Below, in pieces: positions 6,941-14,302 of a stretch of 22,257 bases of DNA (positions are counted from its first letter, which is position 1; every line of letters starts with the position of its first letter). The position numbers and the translations under genes are program-made. The notes under the pieces were generated by a model, which saw nothing but the letters and a program-made list of their open reading frames with translations, made no database searches and had not been told where the DNA came from. This DNA comes from a virus. The DNA lies in the IMG/VR virus record IMGVR_UViG_3300042463_001804, positions 1 to 22,257 of that record; one strand, given 5' to 3'.

Positions 6941-7489
6941 TCACGCCGCCCTCTGCCGCCCCACCAGCCCGAAATGCCCCGCCAGCACGCTGAGTGTGGC
7001 CACAAGCATCCCCTGCGCTTGCGGCGGCGGTACAGGCCGCCCGCCCCAGCCTTGCCGCATGGCCCATTCCCGCACCGACATTTCCAGCCCAACGACGTAC
7101 CAGGCACAGGAGCCCGCCGCGCTGTCATGACCGCCCAGCGCATTCAGCGCAGCCGCCACCCGTCGCCGCGCGTCCAGGCTGCGTTCGGAAAGGTCATCGC
7201 TGATGCCTCCAGGCAGGCGCAGCAGGGCTGACCGCGTCACGCCATCCAGCGCGGCCACGTAGAACAGCGCGCGGAACGTAGCGCCGGCGTCGTGCATCTC
7301 CTGCGTGATCGTCCCGTTGGCCAGCATCATGCCCAGCGTATCCACCGCACGGCGATGCTGCACCGGCCTTCCGGTCTCGGGATCCGCCTCGCGGATCGGC
7401 GGCGTGAAGTCGCCATGTTGCAGCCGCCATTGGGACGGGCCCATCGTATCCGGCGTCTTGGTGCGTTTTTGCTTGCGCTTAGCGGCCAT
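6941..7489 (-). CDS. DUF6456-like protein, 182 aa
   Basis: The ATG at 7489 has GGAG seven bases upstream. The upstream frame overlaps the neighbour's coding sequence and is not used. After a basic N-terminus (MAAKRKQKRTK) comes a helical domain that begins RRAVDTLGMMLANGTITQEM and continues with AGATFRALFYVAALDG. The end has SVREWAMRQGWGGRPVPP and MLVATLSVLAGHFGL. These patterns resemble the alphaproteobacterial DUF6456 family, which often carries an HTH in other contexts; the function is unknown. The start overlaps the end of the 76-aa gene upstream by 11 bases, so the two are likely co-translated. It is the last gene of a three-gene minus-strand unit. Confidence 0.72.
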   Translation of the reverse strand: MAAKRKQKRTKTPDTMGPSQWRLQHGDFTPPIREADPETGRPVQHRRAVDTLGMMLANGTITQEMHDAGATFRALFYVAALDGVTRSALLRLPGGISDDLSERSLDARRRVAAALNALGGHDSAAGSCAWYVVGLEMSVREWAMRQGWGGRPVPPPQAQGMLVATLSVLAGHFGLVGRQRAA

Positions 7490-7709
7490 GGTTCTTCTCC
7501 TGCTGCCGAGGCCCCCAGCGGCGCACGGCTTCGTTCTGGACCGCCTGGCGCAGCCAGGGGTCGTGGATGTCCTCAATCGCGAGTGAGACCACTCCCTGCT
7601 GCTGCCAGACGCGGCGGCGGAGGGCTTCCATCTCGGGTGTGGTGGTGGGGCTGCGCGTGCCGCGGTTCAGGGACGAGCGCGGCGGCGCTGGAGAGCCAGG
7701 GAGGGTCAT
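7479..7709 (-). CDS. Small hypothetical protein, 76 aa
   Basis: A 76-residue, Arg/Gln-rich protein with a Pro/Ser/Thr-rich opening (MTLPGSPAPPRSSLNRGTRS) and a helical, charged second half ending RRWGPRQQEKNHGR. No family recognised. Its reality is supported by the ATGA overlap with the stop of the nuclease-like gene at 7706 and by the overlap of its own end with the start of the DUF6456-like gene, typical of a tightly packed phage operon. A GGGAGG-like sequence lies upstream of the ATG. No signal peptide or membrane segment. Confidence 0.6.
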   Translation of the reverse strand: MTLPGSPAPPRSSLNRGTRSPTTTPEMEALRRRVWQQQGVVSLAIEDIHDPWLRQAVQNEAVRRWGPRQQEKNHGR

Positions 7710-8167
7710 GTCGGCATCAACAGGCTGTCAAACGACTGAGGCCGTTCCTTGCCCTCCAGAACGGCTTCTGCGAGGGCCTCGTAGACCGCGACGCCGTGAG
7801 AGTGCAGCCAGTCTAGTTTCCACTGCGGCGTAGCGTTGGTTTTCACGACCTCGATCGCGGTCGTCACCTTTTCGCCTTCGATCAGCACCAGATCGCAGAT
7901 GCAGATCACGGCTCCCCAGCGCTTGCGGAGAGTTTGGCGTGTTGGCTTGCGCTCAAAGCCACTCTGATCCCAGGCGATGATACCGCCGCCACCCTCCGTG
8001 AAGGGATACTCGACCACCACGCGAAAGTCTGGGGTGTGGGCCTCGGCCGCAAATGCGCTGAGCCACCTGGCGAGACGATGCTTTGCGCGCATATGCTCGG
8101 CGCTTTCGCTCGAGGCAAGGCGACGGAGGGGCGGAGAAAGTCGGGTCATGCACAAAACCCGAGGCAA
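7706..8167 (-). CDS. Putative CoiA-like / PD-(D/E)XK-type nuclease, 153 aa
   Basis: The N-terminal third contains SAEHMRAKHRLARWLSAF, reminiscent of the Ser-x-x-His...Lys opening of CoiA-like competence nucleases. It is followed by a beta hairpin (FRVVVEYPF) and a core CDLVLIEGEKVTTAIEVVK that could supply the Asp and Glu of a PD-(D/E)XK active site. The canonical Lys after Glu-x is not clear (Glu-Val-Val-Lys), so activity is uncertain. The start is unsettled. The TTG at 8167 has AGGAG eleven bases upstream; the ATG at 8149 (six codons shorter) has no ribosome site. TTG starts are inferred for two other genes here, so the longer form is listed. It heads the three-gene unit reaching 6941, downstream of the AT-rich tract at 8191-8222. 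Confidence 0.5.
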   Translation of the reverse strand: MPRVLCMTRLSPPLRRLASSESAEHMRAKHRLARWLSAFAAEAHTPDFRVVVEYPFTEGGGGIIAWDQSGFERKPTRQTLRKRWGAVICICDLVLIEGEKVTTAIEVVKTNATPQWKLDWLHSHGVAVYEALAEAVLEGKERPQSFDSLLMPT

Positions 8168-8190
8168 TCACAGAATCGCTCCTCTATCCC

Positions 8191-8222
8191 TATGATATAT
8201 ATATAAAAAATAATATTGTTAC
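8191..8222. promoter_or_regulatory. AT-rich tract (promoter or duplex-unwinding candidate)
   Basis: A run of almost only A and T (TATGATATATATATAAAAAA and beyond), very unusual for this GC-rich sequence. On the minus strand it offers several TATAAT-like hexamers 25-50 bases upstream of the nuclease-like gene, so it is probably that gene's promoter. Beside the structured repeat at 8223-8313 and the replication genes, it could also serve as an unwinding element. Confidence 0.4.
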
Positions 8223-8313
8223 TTTTGTTATTATGTACAGGGATTAGCCAGTGCGTGCCCGCACACGTGTGGGGTTGCGCCTTACCCCCGCGCACGCGCA
8301 CATAATAACAAAA
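8223..8313. repeat. 14-bp perfect inverted repeat enclosing nested hairpins (origin or structured RNA candidate)
   Basis: TTTTGTTATTATGT (8223-8236) is exactly complementary to ACATAATAACAAAA (8300-8313). The 63 bases between are GC-rich and self-complementary: GCGTGC (8253-8258) with GCACGC (8292-8297), the palindrome CACACGTGTG (8262-8271), and GGGG (8271-8274) with CCCC (8285-8288). It lies in the only sizeable gap after the primase/helicase gene. An A/T-only style stem with a GC-rich branched interior suggests a replication origin, a recombination site or a structured RNA. No known RNA family is recognised. Confidence 0.6.
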
Positions 8314-8320
8314 CCCACAA

Positions 8321-8340
8321 AAGCCTATTTTCAATAGCTT
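8321..8340 (-). terminator. Candidate intrinsic terminator after the primase/helicase gene
   Basis: On the minus strand AAGCTAT pairs with ATAGGCTT across a TGAAA loop (one bulged G), followed by TTTTGTGGGTTTTGTT. It begins 23 bases after the stop at 8363. The stem is modest, so strength is uncertain. Confidence 0.45.
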
Positions 8341-8362
8341 GGCGACGACGCAAAAAGTATTG

Positions 8363-10702
8363 TTATTCATCGCTCGCGGCCTCCCCGGCGACTTGTTCAC
8401 CGATCGGCTGCGCCAGGATGTAGCGCGGCCCAAGCGGGCGGCCAGCAGTCTTGGAGGGGCCGAACTGGATCTCAGTGATCGCACCGTTTGACACCAAGGT
8501 TTCGATCAACTCGGCGAACTCGCGCGCGGTCAGCTTCAAGCCCCTGTGAAACATCTCGCGCCGACTGCATGGCCCATGCGTGCCGATAATTTCGAGGGCC
8601 TTGTTCAGCCGCTTCTCAAAGGGGCTTTCCGCCAGGAATCGCTGCGCATCGCGCAACACGCTGCGGGCGGAATGCTCGGCAAGCGCCCAACCCCAGGACA
8701 CATCAGGCGCGGTAATCTCTGGCCGCGAAGGATTGCGGCTTATGGCGCTGATCAGCGCGAGCTTACTGGCATTCTCACCAAGACGGTTGACGATCGCGGC
8801 TTCGTGGCTACCGGCGACTTTCCTTGCCCAGGCATCCTCCTCGATAAGTTTGCTGTCATGAAGCGCGGCAGCGGGGGCGCTCATCTGGATGGTCTCAGGG
8901 GTGGCATCCTCGGTCGCGACCATCGGAGCAATATGCAGCGCGGGCAGGTTGCCAGCTGGCGGCGGCTCGCCCGGGCCGCAAGCGATCAGCCGAAGCGCGT
9001 CGAGCAGCGCTGGCGATGGGGCAATGATACCGGCATTCCGGTTTCGCTCCGGCCGATTGATGTCAGTGGCAAAGACCAGAAAGCGCGCGAGGGAGCCATC
9101 CACCATGGCGCCGTGCTCAAGCGCCTTCCAGAAGGTGGAGGGTGTGGTGGTGCCGTAAAAGCAGACGCAGGGCTGGTGGATATCAATCCGCGGCGCGTCT
9201 TTCTTGTTGGCATATTCGGTGCCCCGGTAGACGCCCTTTGCGCGGCTGTAGAGCTTGAGCAGCTCCGACCAGATTTCGGCCTTATGGGCCGGTGCCCTGC
9301 CGCCGGCGACGGAATTTAGGAACAACCCGAATTCGTCGATCTGGAAAAGCTTGGCCGGGTGCTGTTCCAGGGAAGAGAGCATTCCGCGTCCGGAGGCGAT
9401 CGTCTCCCCGCCGAGGAAGCATTCGAGCTTCGCAAGATCAAAGCAGCGCCGAATGACTTCTGGCGCGTGATCCTTGCCGCCGCCGCTCTCAGCAATAGCT
9501 GCGGCGTAGATATTGGTTCGAAGATCTGTCGGCGTGCGGTACTTTCGCCCGGCAAGAACGCCGACGGCACAGATGGCGGCACCGAGCGCCAAGAATGGCT
9601 GCGGCCGCAGCGCGGTTCTGACGCATTCATCCATCAGCATTTGCAGAACACCGCCCGGGCGGAGCACTTCCTCCGGCACTGGCAACGGTGTGATGTTTTC
9701 CGGCTTGCTGCGCTTGGCTTGCAATTTTTCCAACAGCCCCGCCGCCGGATGCGGCATTGCCATTTGCTCCGCCACATTCCCATTCAGGATGATTTCAGGC
9801 GGCGGAAGCCAGCCACGCTTTTCCGCCAGCCAATAGATCTTTCCCGCACCTGCGCTATGCGGCTTGAGAGTGGCCCAGCGCCGTTCTGGTGTGTCGCTGC
9901 GGCCCGATTGTCCGGACTTGCTCGCATTGCGTGACCAGTCGATCCAAAGCTGGCGGCCTTCCTCGCCAATCGCGGCTTTGATCGCAGCGCCGATGGTGAT
10001 CCATTCATTCCCCGGCAGATCATCATTCGGCAGATAGGCCAGCGCGGCAGCGACGGCTTCTGGGGTGCCACGCGGATCGGATGGCCCGCGCCAGGTGTCG
10101 CTCGGGCTATCCATGTGCAGTGTTGTCTTGCGCAGCGCCGCCGGCACCATGTCCCACGCGGCGTCCAGGAAGGCGTCGCAGGCCGCTTCTGTAATCTCCG
10201 GCAGGTCGGCAAGCGGCGTGTCGGTCAGGCCGTCCTCTGGCCAGGCATAGGGCTGCCCGGTGACGGGATGGATGGCATAGGCGACGAATTGCTGCCCGCG
10301 TGCCAGCACTTCCAGCGGATGACGCTTGCGCCCGCGAAAGGCAGTGGCAGCGCGATAGACCAGCAAGCGCTTGGGCGCCTGGCCAATGCGCAGGCATGGC
10401 GTCTCGCCCAGCATGCGCTTCGCCCGATCGGTGAGCGCGACCGCGACCGAGGCATCAGGGACATCAATGTCGATGCCCACCACCGCACCGCAGGCGATGC
10501 CCACCGCGCAATCGGGCCAGCGACGCCAGATGTCGATCTCAAAGCTTTTGGTCGCCCGGTCGCAGTGCCGCGTCCAATCCGGATAGGCCGCCCAGGCGCC
10601 CTTGCGGAAGTGGCCCGGCACCTTGGCGCCTGGCATGATGGGAATGACGGGATAGCCATTATCTACCAGCCGCGCGCCGAATTGGGCCATGAAATCCTTC
10701 AT
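8363..10702 (-). CDS. Phage replication protein: prim-pol, PriCT and P-loop helicase-like domains
   Basis: A 779-residue protein. Residues ~10-165 are a bifunctional primase/polymerase domain: GYPVIPIMPGAKVPG, then VGIDIDV (75-81, probable metal-binding Asp78 and Asp80), then QQFVAYAIHPVTGQPYAW. Residues ~214-297 match the PriCT-2 type (AVAAALAYLPNDD, NEWITIGAAIKAA, TLKPHSAGAG, IYWLAEKRGW). From ~345 there is a DUF3987-like ATPase with an unusual Walker A, ESGGGKD (about 405-411), and Walker B FQIDEFG (453-459). The C-terminus resembles a winged helix (EIIGTHGPCSRREMFHRG). It should prime and unwind phage DNA. GGGAGGG lies five bases before the ATG, which overlaps the DUF6511 stop (ATGA). Walker A ending in Lys-Asp instead of Lys-Ser/Thr is worth noting. 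Confidence 0.88.
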   Translation of the reverse strand: MKDFMAQFGARLVDNGYPVIPIMPGAKVPGHFRKGAWAAYPDWTRHCDRATKSFEIDIWRRWPDCAVGIACGAVVGIDIDVPDASVAVALTDRAKRMLGETPCLRIGQAPKRLLVYRAATAFRGRKRHPLEVLARGQQFVAYAIHPVTGQPYAWPEDGLTDTPLADLPEITEAACDAFLDAAWDMVPAALRKTTLHMDSPSDTWRGPSDPRGTPEAVAAALAYLPNDDLPGNEWITIGAAIKAAIGEEGRQLWIDWSRNASKSGQSGRSDTPERRWATLKPHSAGAGKIYWLAEKRGWLPPPEIILNGNVAEQMAMPHPAAGLLEKLQAKRSKPENITPLPVPEEVLRPGGVLQMLMDECVRTALRPQPFLALGAAICAVGVLAGRKYRTPTDLRTNIYAAAIAESGGGKDHAPEVIRRCFDLAKLECFLGGETIASGRGMLSSLEQHPAKLFQIDEFGLFLNSVAGGRAPAHKAEIWSELLKLYSRAKGVYRGTEYANKKDAPRIDIHQPCVCFYGTTTPSTFWKALEHGAMVDGSLARFLVFATDINRPERNRNAGIIAPSPALLDALRLIACGPGEPPPAGNLPALHIAPMVATEDATPETIQMSAPAAALHDSKLIEEDAWARKVAGSHEAAIVNRLGENASKLALISAISRNPSRPEITAPDVSWGWALAEHSARSVLRDAQRFLAESPFEKRLNKALEIIGTHGPCSRREMFHRGLKLTAREFAELIETLVSNGAITEIQFGPSKTAGRPLGPRYILAQPIGEQVAGEAASDE

Positions 10703-11049
10703 GCGGCCCTCCCTGGCAGAGGCGGTGCGGGATGGCTGCCGCTATCCAGGCGTTGCGCCAACGCGTCCTGATAGGCGGTGACGATTACCTCCAGCAGCGT
10801 CAGCCATTCGGCATCGCTCAGCACCGCAAGATCGGTCTTGCCGATGCTCTCCAGATACTCGCCCGCCATGGGGCTCGCGGCCTGGATGGCGGCGATTTCG
10901 TGTTCATCGGGATCAATCACGCCCCACCTCCGACGCATGGCATGCATGCAGCGCATGGAGCAGACCCAGCGCGGAGCGCCGGTCTTGCGCCGCGGATCGA
11001 ACCAGCCAAAGCAGCGCGTAGTGCGCAGGCGACAGGCAGCGCATTTCAA
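10699..11049 (-). CDS. DUF6511 zinc-binding protein, 116 aa
   Basis: Residues 3-34 carry Cys3, Cys6, Cys13, Cys30 and Cys34, a likely zinc-binding knuckle, within GWFDPRRKTGAPRWVCSMRC. The rest has the DUF6511 signature: VIDPDEHEIAAIQAASPMAG, then EYLESIGKTDLAVLSDAEWL and VTAYQDAL. Function is unknown; the position between helicase and primase genes implies a replication role. The start is a TTG whose last two bases plus the next A form the TGA stop of the helicase (TTGA overlap), with GAGG five bases upstream. No in-frame ATG offers a better start. The stop overlaps the primase ATG (ATGA). Confidence 0.82.
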   Translation of the reverse strand: MKCAACRLRTTRCFGWFDPRRKTGAPRWVCSMRCMHAMRRRWGVIDPDEHEIAAIQAASPMAGEYLESIGKTDLAVLSDAEWLTLLEVIVTAYQDALAQRLDSGSHPAPPLPGRAA

Positions 11050-13682
11050 ATGAACCTCACTGCAGTGATTTCGGTGTATTGGCCGGTGGGCCGGACTTGG
11101 ATGGCGATGGGGCGGCGCAGATGCTGCTGTTGGGCCAGCGCCTCATTCACCGTCATGGGCGGCGGCAGATTGCCCGCACGACGCCGCCACCAGGACAGCG
11201 CCTTGTCGCGGGGAAATCCGGTGTGCTCGAAGCAAACCCATTCGCTGTGCTGGATAAGGCCGCATTCATAGGTGACGCGCAGCGACGCCGGCTTGCCGGC
11301 CTTTTCATGCCGCGAGTAGCCAATATCCGTGACATCGCACCAGGCTGCCTGGATCTGCGTCGACAGCAGCGCGTCCGACGCTGCCTTCGGCGCCACCTTC
11401 ACCACCGGCGGTGGGAATTCATAATCGCACTCAACGCAATGCCGCGCGCTCGCGTGGTTGATGGTTTTGCATTCGGGGCAGGTTTTGATCGGCGCCTTAC
11501 CGTCCTCTGCGGGTTCCTTTTTGCGACCATCCACGGTGTCTATCGGGCCGTGCCGCGCGGTGTTGCCGGCGAAGTCCAGCACCAGGCAGTCATCCTTGCC
11601 CTCGGCAAGGCGCGTGCCGCGACCAACCATCTGGACATAGAGCCCGACGCTCTTTGTCGGGCGCAGCAGCGCGATCAGATCAGTGCCCGGCGCATCAAAG
11701 CCGGTGGTGAGCACATTGGCGTTGGTGACGCAGCGCAGCCTTCCGGCCTTGAATGCGGTCAGGATGCCATCGCGTTCGGGCCCGGGTGTGTCGCCCGTGA
11801 CTGTCTCGGCGCTGATGCCGTGCTCGCGGATCGCGTCCCGCACATGGCGCGCATGGGCAACGCCCGAGCAGAACACCAGCCAGGATCCGCGGTCAGCTCC
11901 GTGCTCGACAATTTCGGCCACAGCGGCGCGCGTGACCTCATCGCGATCAACTGCGGCCTCAAGGTCCTTGGCGATGAATTCGCCGCCGCGCGTGCCAACA
12001 CCACCGACATCAAGCTGGGTCGTGGTCTGCTTCGGGACGACCGGGCAGAGATAGCCTTGCTGGATCATCTCCAACACCGGCACCTCATAGGCAATGTCGG
12101 TAAAAAGCCGATCCTCGCCCTCGTGCAACAGGCCGCTATCCAGCCGGTAAGGTGTAGCGGTGAAGCCAACCACCTTGGTGAGGCCGGCATTGATCTCCTT
12201 GAGTTGCGTGAGAAAGCGGCGATACATGCCGCTGTCATTGCGGCCGAGCAGATGGGCTTCATCGATCAGCACCAGATCGCAGCGCTGCACCTTGTATGCG
12301 TGGCGGTGGATGGATTGAATGCCGGCAAAGAGGATCTGCGCGTGAATGTCGCGCCGCGACAACCCAGCCGAATAGATACCGGCTGGTGCATCAGGCCAGC
12401 CGCGCAGCAGCGCCATGAAGTTTTGCTGGATCAGCTCCTTCACATGGGTGAGGACCAGAACACGAGTGTCGCCATAGGCGGCGATCGCCTCCTGCGTGAA
12501 TCCTGCGATGCAGAGGCTTTTGCCCGTATTGTGATGAACAGTGAAATCGGCAGTCAAATAGAGATGATTGCCATCAAGCGAGAAGCCATAGAAAAGGCCC
12601 TCCGGCAGCGGTTGTAAATCGAAACCGGTGACCAGCGGGTTCTTCTTTTGGCGGCGCGGCGCAGCACGTTTCCGTACGACGCGGGTCGGGATCATATCTG
12701 TGTGGCCGGAGATAGTCACACGCCAGTATGTGCCGCCAACGCCGTTCTGATCGAATTTCTGGCAGGGCACGCATGACGCGCAAAGGCCGAGGCTACGGGC
12801 AACAAAAGTGGTGTCCCTAGCCAGCTGCTCTGACTTGCTGATGTAGTCAAAGCCAGTCCCACCGAAAAGGTGACCATCAGTATCGAGTAGGCCAGCCAGA
12901 ACCTCTAAGCGAACATCACGGCTACCCACCTTGTAGCACTCGGGAATGAACTTCTCCGAAGCGTCGTGACCGGCAAGGCCAAGCTCACGGAGGATGGCTT
13001 TCACGCGGTTGGGCTTTCCACGCTGAGCGAGGGTATTTGAAAACACAACCCCCCAGCAGGTACCGCGGCTATTCTCCCGCGCCCTGTAGTGAAGCCCGTA
13101 TCGTTCCATCTCAGCCCAGAGGCCGTCGAGTACTTCTATATCCGGGTTGCTGACCGCCACACCATGCGTCAGGCATCCATCACCGAGCAGCACACCAAGC
13201 GCCCAGGGATCAAACGGCGGTGCCGGGCGGACCGGGAAGTCTACGGCAACCCGCCGCAGCTTCCGAAGGTGACGCCATGATTTCGACTTTGTGATATATT
13301 CACGGATGGAGATATTATCGATCCTGCTGCCATCTTGAGTGCAGCGATAGGGCTTTCCTTCATTGGTTGTCGCAAGAGACAGAATGTGGCCCTCGTTGAC
13401 GGCGAAGGCATGACCGCCACGCTTCGGGGTTACTTGCCACATACGCTCGTGGCCGCGGGCCAGCTGCAGAACGCGACGTGGTTTACTGTCTGGCCCCATG
13501 AGCAGGTCACCTGGCACCACGTCTTCGACCGATTTTGTAGAACCGTCATGCATCAGGATCAGAGTCCCAGCCGCATGGCAGCCGGTTGGGAGCACGACCA
13601 GCGGATTTCCTGCGCTGGCGGAGAAATATTCGTATAGCGCCTCGATGGCCGAGCGCTGATAGGGGCGGAGGGAGAGGGTCAA
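11046..13682 (-). CDS. SF2 DEAH-box helicase interrupted by an in-frame intein
   Basis: 878 residues as encoded. Removing the intein (residues 35-385) leaves a 527-residue helicase with a restored Walker A, VVLPTG joined to TGKSLC. Other motifs are DEAH (about 474-477), FTATP (507-511), a restriction-helicase-like C-terminal domain with NANVLTTGFDAPGTD, and motif VI QMVGRGTRLAEG (684-695). A zinc ribbon follows (Cys735, Cys738, Cys749, Cys752), then a C-terminal domain with SWWRRRAGNLPPP. This resembles phage and ICE DEAD/Ssl2-type helicases that act in replication or recombination. The start is a TTG forming a TTGA overlap with the stop of the sigma-like gene, with GGAAGGGG upstream. The stop overlaps the DUF6511 TTG the same way. 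Helicase activity should depend on protein splicing, because the P-loop is split. Confidence 0.93.
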   Translation of the reverse strand: MTLSLRPYQRSAIEALYEYFSASAGNPLVVLPTGCHAAGTLILMHDGSTKSVEDVVPGDLLMGPDSKPRRVLQLARGHERMWQVTPKRGGHAFAVNEGHILSLATTNEGKPYRCTQDGSRIDNISIREYITKSKSWRHLRKLRRVAVDFPVRPAPPFDPWALGVLLGDGCLTHGVAVSNPDIEVLDGLWAEMERYGLHYRARENSRGTCWGVVFSNTLAQRGKPNRVKAILRELGLAGHDASEKFIPECYKVGSRDVRLEVLAGLLDTDGHLFGGTGFDYISKSEQLARDTTFVARSLGLCASCVPCQKFDQNGVGGTYWRVTISGHTDMIPTRVVRKRAAPRRQKKNPLVTGFDLQPLPEGLFYGFSLDGNHLYLTADFTVHHNTGKSLCIAGFTQEAIAAYGDTRVLVLTHVKELIQQNFMALLRGWPDAPAGIYSAGLSRRDIHAQILFAGIQSIHRHAYKVQRCDLVLIDEAHLLGRNDSGMYRRFLTQLKEINAGLTKVVGFTATPYRLDSGLLHEGEDRLFTDIAYEVPVLEMIQQGYLCPVVPKQTTTQLDVGGVGTRGGEFIAKDLEAAVDRDEVTRAAVAEIVEHGADRGSWLVFCSGVAHARHVRDAIREHGISAETVTGDTPGPERDGILTAFKAGRLRCVTNANVLTTGFDAPGTDLIALLRPTKSVGLYVQMVGRGTRLAEGKDDCLVLDFAGNTARHGPIDTVDGRKKEPAEDGKAPIKTCPECKTINHASARHCVECDYEFPPPVVKVAPKAASDALLSTQIQAAWCDVTDIGYSRHEKAGKPASLRVTYECGLIQHSEWVCFEHTGFPRDKALSWWRRRAGNLPPPMTVNEALAQQQHLRRPIAIQVRPTGQYTEITAVRFI
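12528..13580 (-). other. LAGLIDADG intein in the helicase Walker A motif
   Basis: 351 codons, Cys35 to Asn385 of the precursor. Splicing blocks are visible: block A begins Cys-His-Ala-Ala-Gly-Thr-Leu (CHAAGTLILMHDGSTKSVED); block B lies around HAFAVNEGHILSL; block F and G read YGFSLDGNHLYLTADF and TVHHN, followed by Thr+1. The homing endonuclease has both LAGLIDADG helices, ALGVLLGDGCL (161-171, Asp168) and VLAGLLDTDGHL (261-272, Asp268), with KFIPECY between, so it looks intact. Local GC is lower than in the flanking helicase exteins. The expected activity is self-excision joining PTG to TGKS, and cleavage of intein-free alleles. Frame and ends were checked at codon level. Confidence 0.95.
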
Positions 13683-14302
13683 CGTTGCGCCCCTTCCATT
13701 CCATCCTCAAGGAGCGGCGCGCAGCGCCGGCGCAGATCGAGCCTCGGGGCCGAAAGTAGAAGCTGGGACCGGAGCACGATCTGCCGCACTCGGTTCTTGC
13801 TGATATTGAACGATTGTCCGATGTCTTCGAATGTTTGTGGCGCGTCGCCATTCAATCCGAAATACATCTGCATGATGCGCTGCTCGCGCGGGCGCAGGGT
13901 GGCCAGCGCGGCGTCGAGCGCACTGACGGCGTCGCCCACGGAGATCGCTCGTTCCGGATCGTAGGCAATTGAGGTGGTCGCGCTACCAACAAGTGCCGGT
14001 AGATCCTCTGCGTCGACTTCCCGCGTAACGCGGTTGGTATCCAGCGCCCGTCGTATGAAGGGCGCGGGGAAGAGATCCTCGGGCAGCCTGCATAGCGTCT
14101 TCGAGATGGCGAGGATGCAGCTGCGCCATTCTCCGTCCTGGCGCAGCGGCGCGATCTTGAGTTTCAGGTAGTCGCTGACGCGCGTATAGGAGACGCCACT
14201 GTCGCGTGCGAGTGCCGCTGCAGTCTCACATCCTGCAGCGCGCATCGCCGTCAGCAGCGCATTGTTTTTGATGGTGACGATCACCAGGAGATCGCGGTTC
14301 AT
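13679..14302 (-). CDS. Sigma-70 region 4-like regulator with N-terminal HTH
   Basis: 207 residues. The C-terminal part (about 126-185) has the region 4 pattern of sigma factors: LATLRPREQRIMQMYFGLNG, then TFEDIGQSFNISKNRVRQIV, the helix-turn-helix that contacts -35 elements. The N-terminal part (about 14-80) looks like a Cro/XRE-type HTH (TAAALARDSGVSYTRVSDYL) followed by a helical segment. No region 2 is visible, so it may act as an activator or anti-/co-sigma protein and not as a complete sigma factor. It is a candidate to recognise the repeated leaders upstream of the late-side genes. It overlaps its neighbours by ATGA upstream and TTGA downstream. The ATG has a G-rich GGGGGTGG stretch upstream. 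Confidence 0.72.
   Translation of the reverse strand: MNRDLLVIVTIKNNALLTAMRAAGCETAAALARDSGVSYTRVSDYLKLKIAPLRQDGEWRSCILAISKTLCRLPEDLFPAPFIRRALDTNRVTREVDAEDLPALVGSATTSIAYDPERAISVGDAVSALDAALATLRPREQRIMQMYFGLNGDAPQTFEDIGQSFNISKNRVRQIVLRSQLLLSAPRLDLRRRCAPLLEDGMEGAQR

Noticed and set aside
7953-8171. Alternative GTG-started frame with a good ribosome site over the nuclease-like gene
   Set aside because: AGGAG is well placed for the GTG at 8171, but the encoded sequence is Arg-rich shadow-like and the overlapping frame has protein-like composition and operon overlaps.
8223-8313. Transfer RNA or IS terminal repeats
   Set aside because: No cloverleaf with anticodon can be drawn, and no transposase lies between the inverted arms.
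11079-12617. Long plus-strand frame (512 codons) opposite the helicase
   Set aside because: It is antisense to a protein with clear SF2 motifs; its translation is a low-complexity mix typical of GC-rich shadow frames, with no ribosome site.
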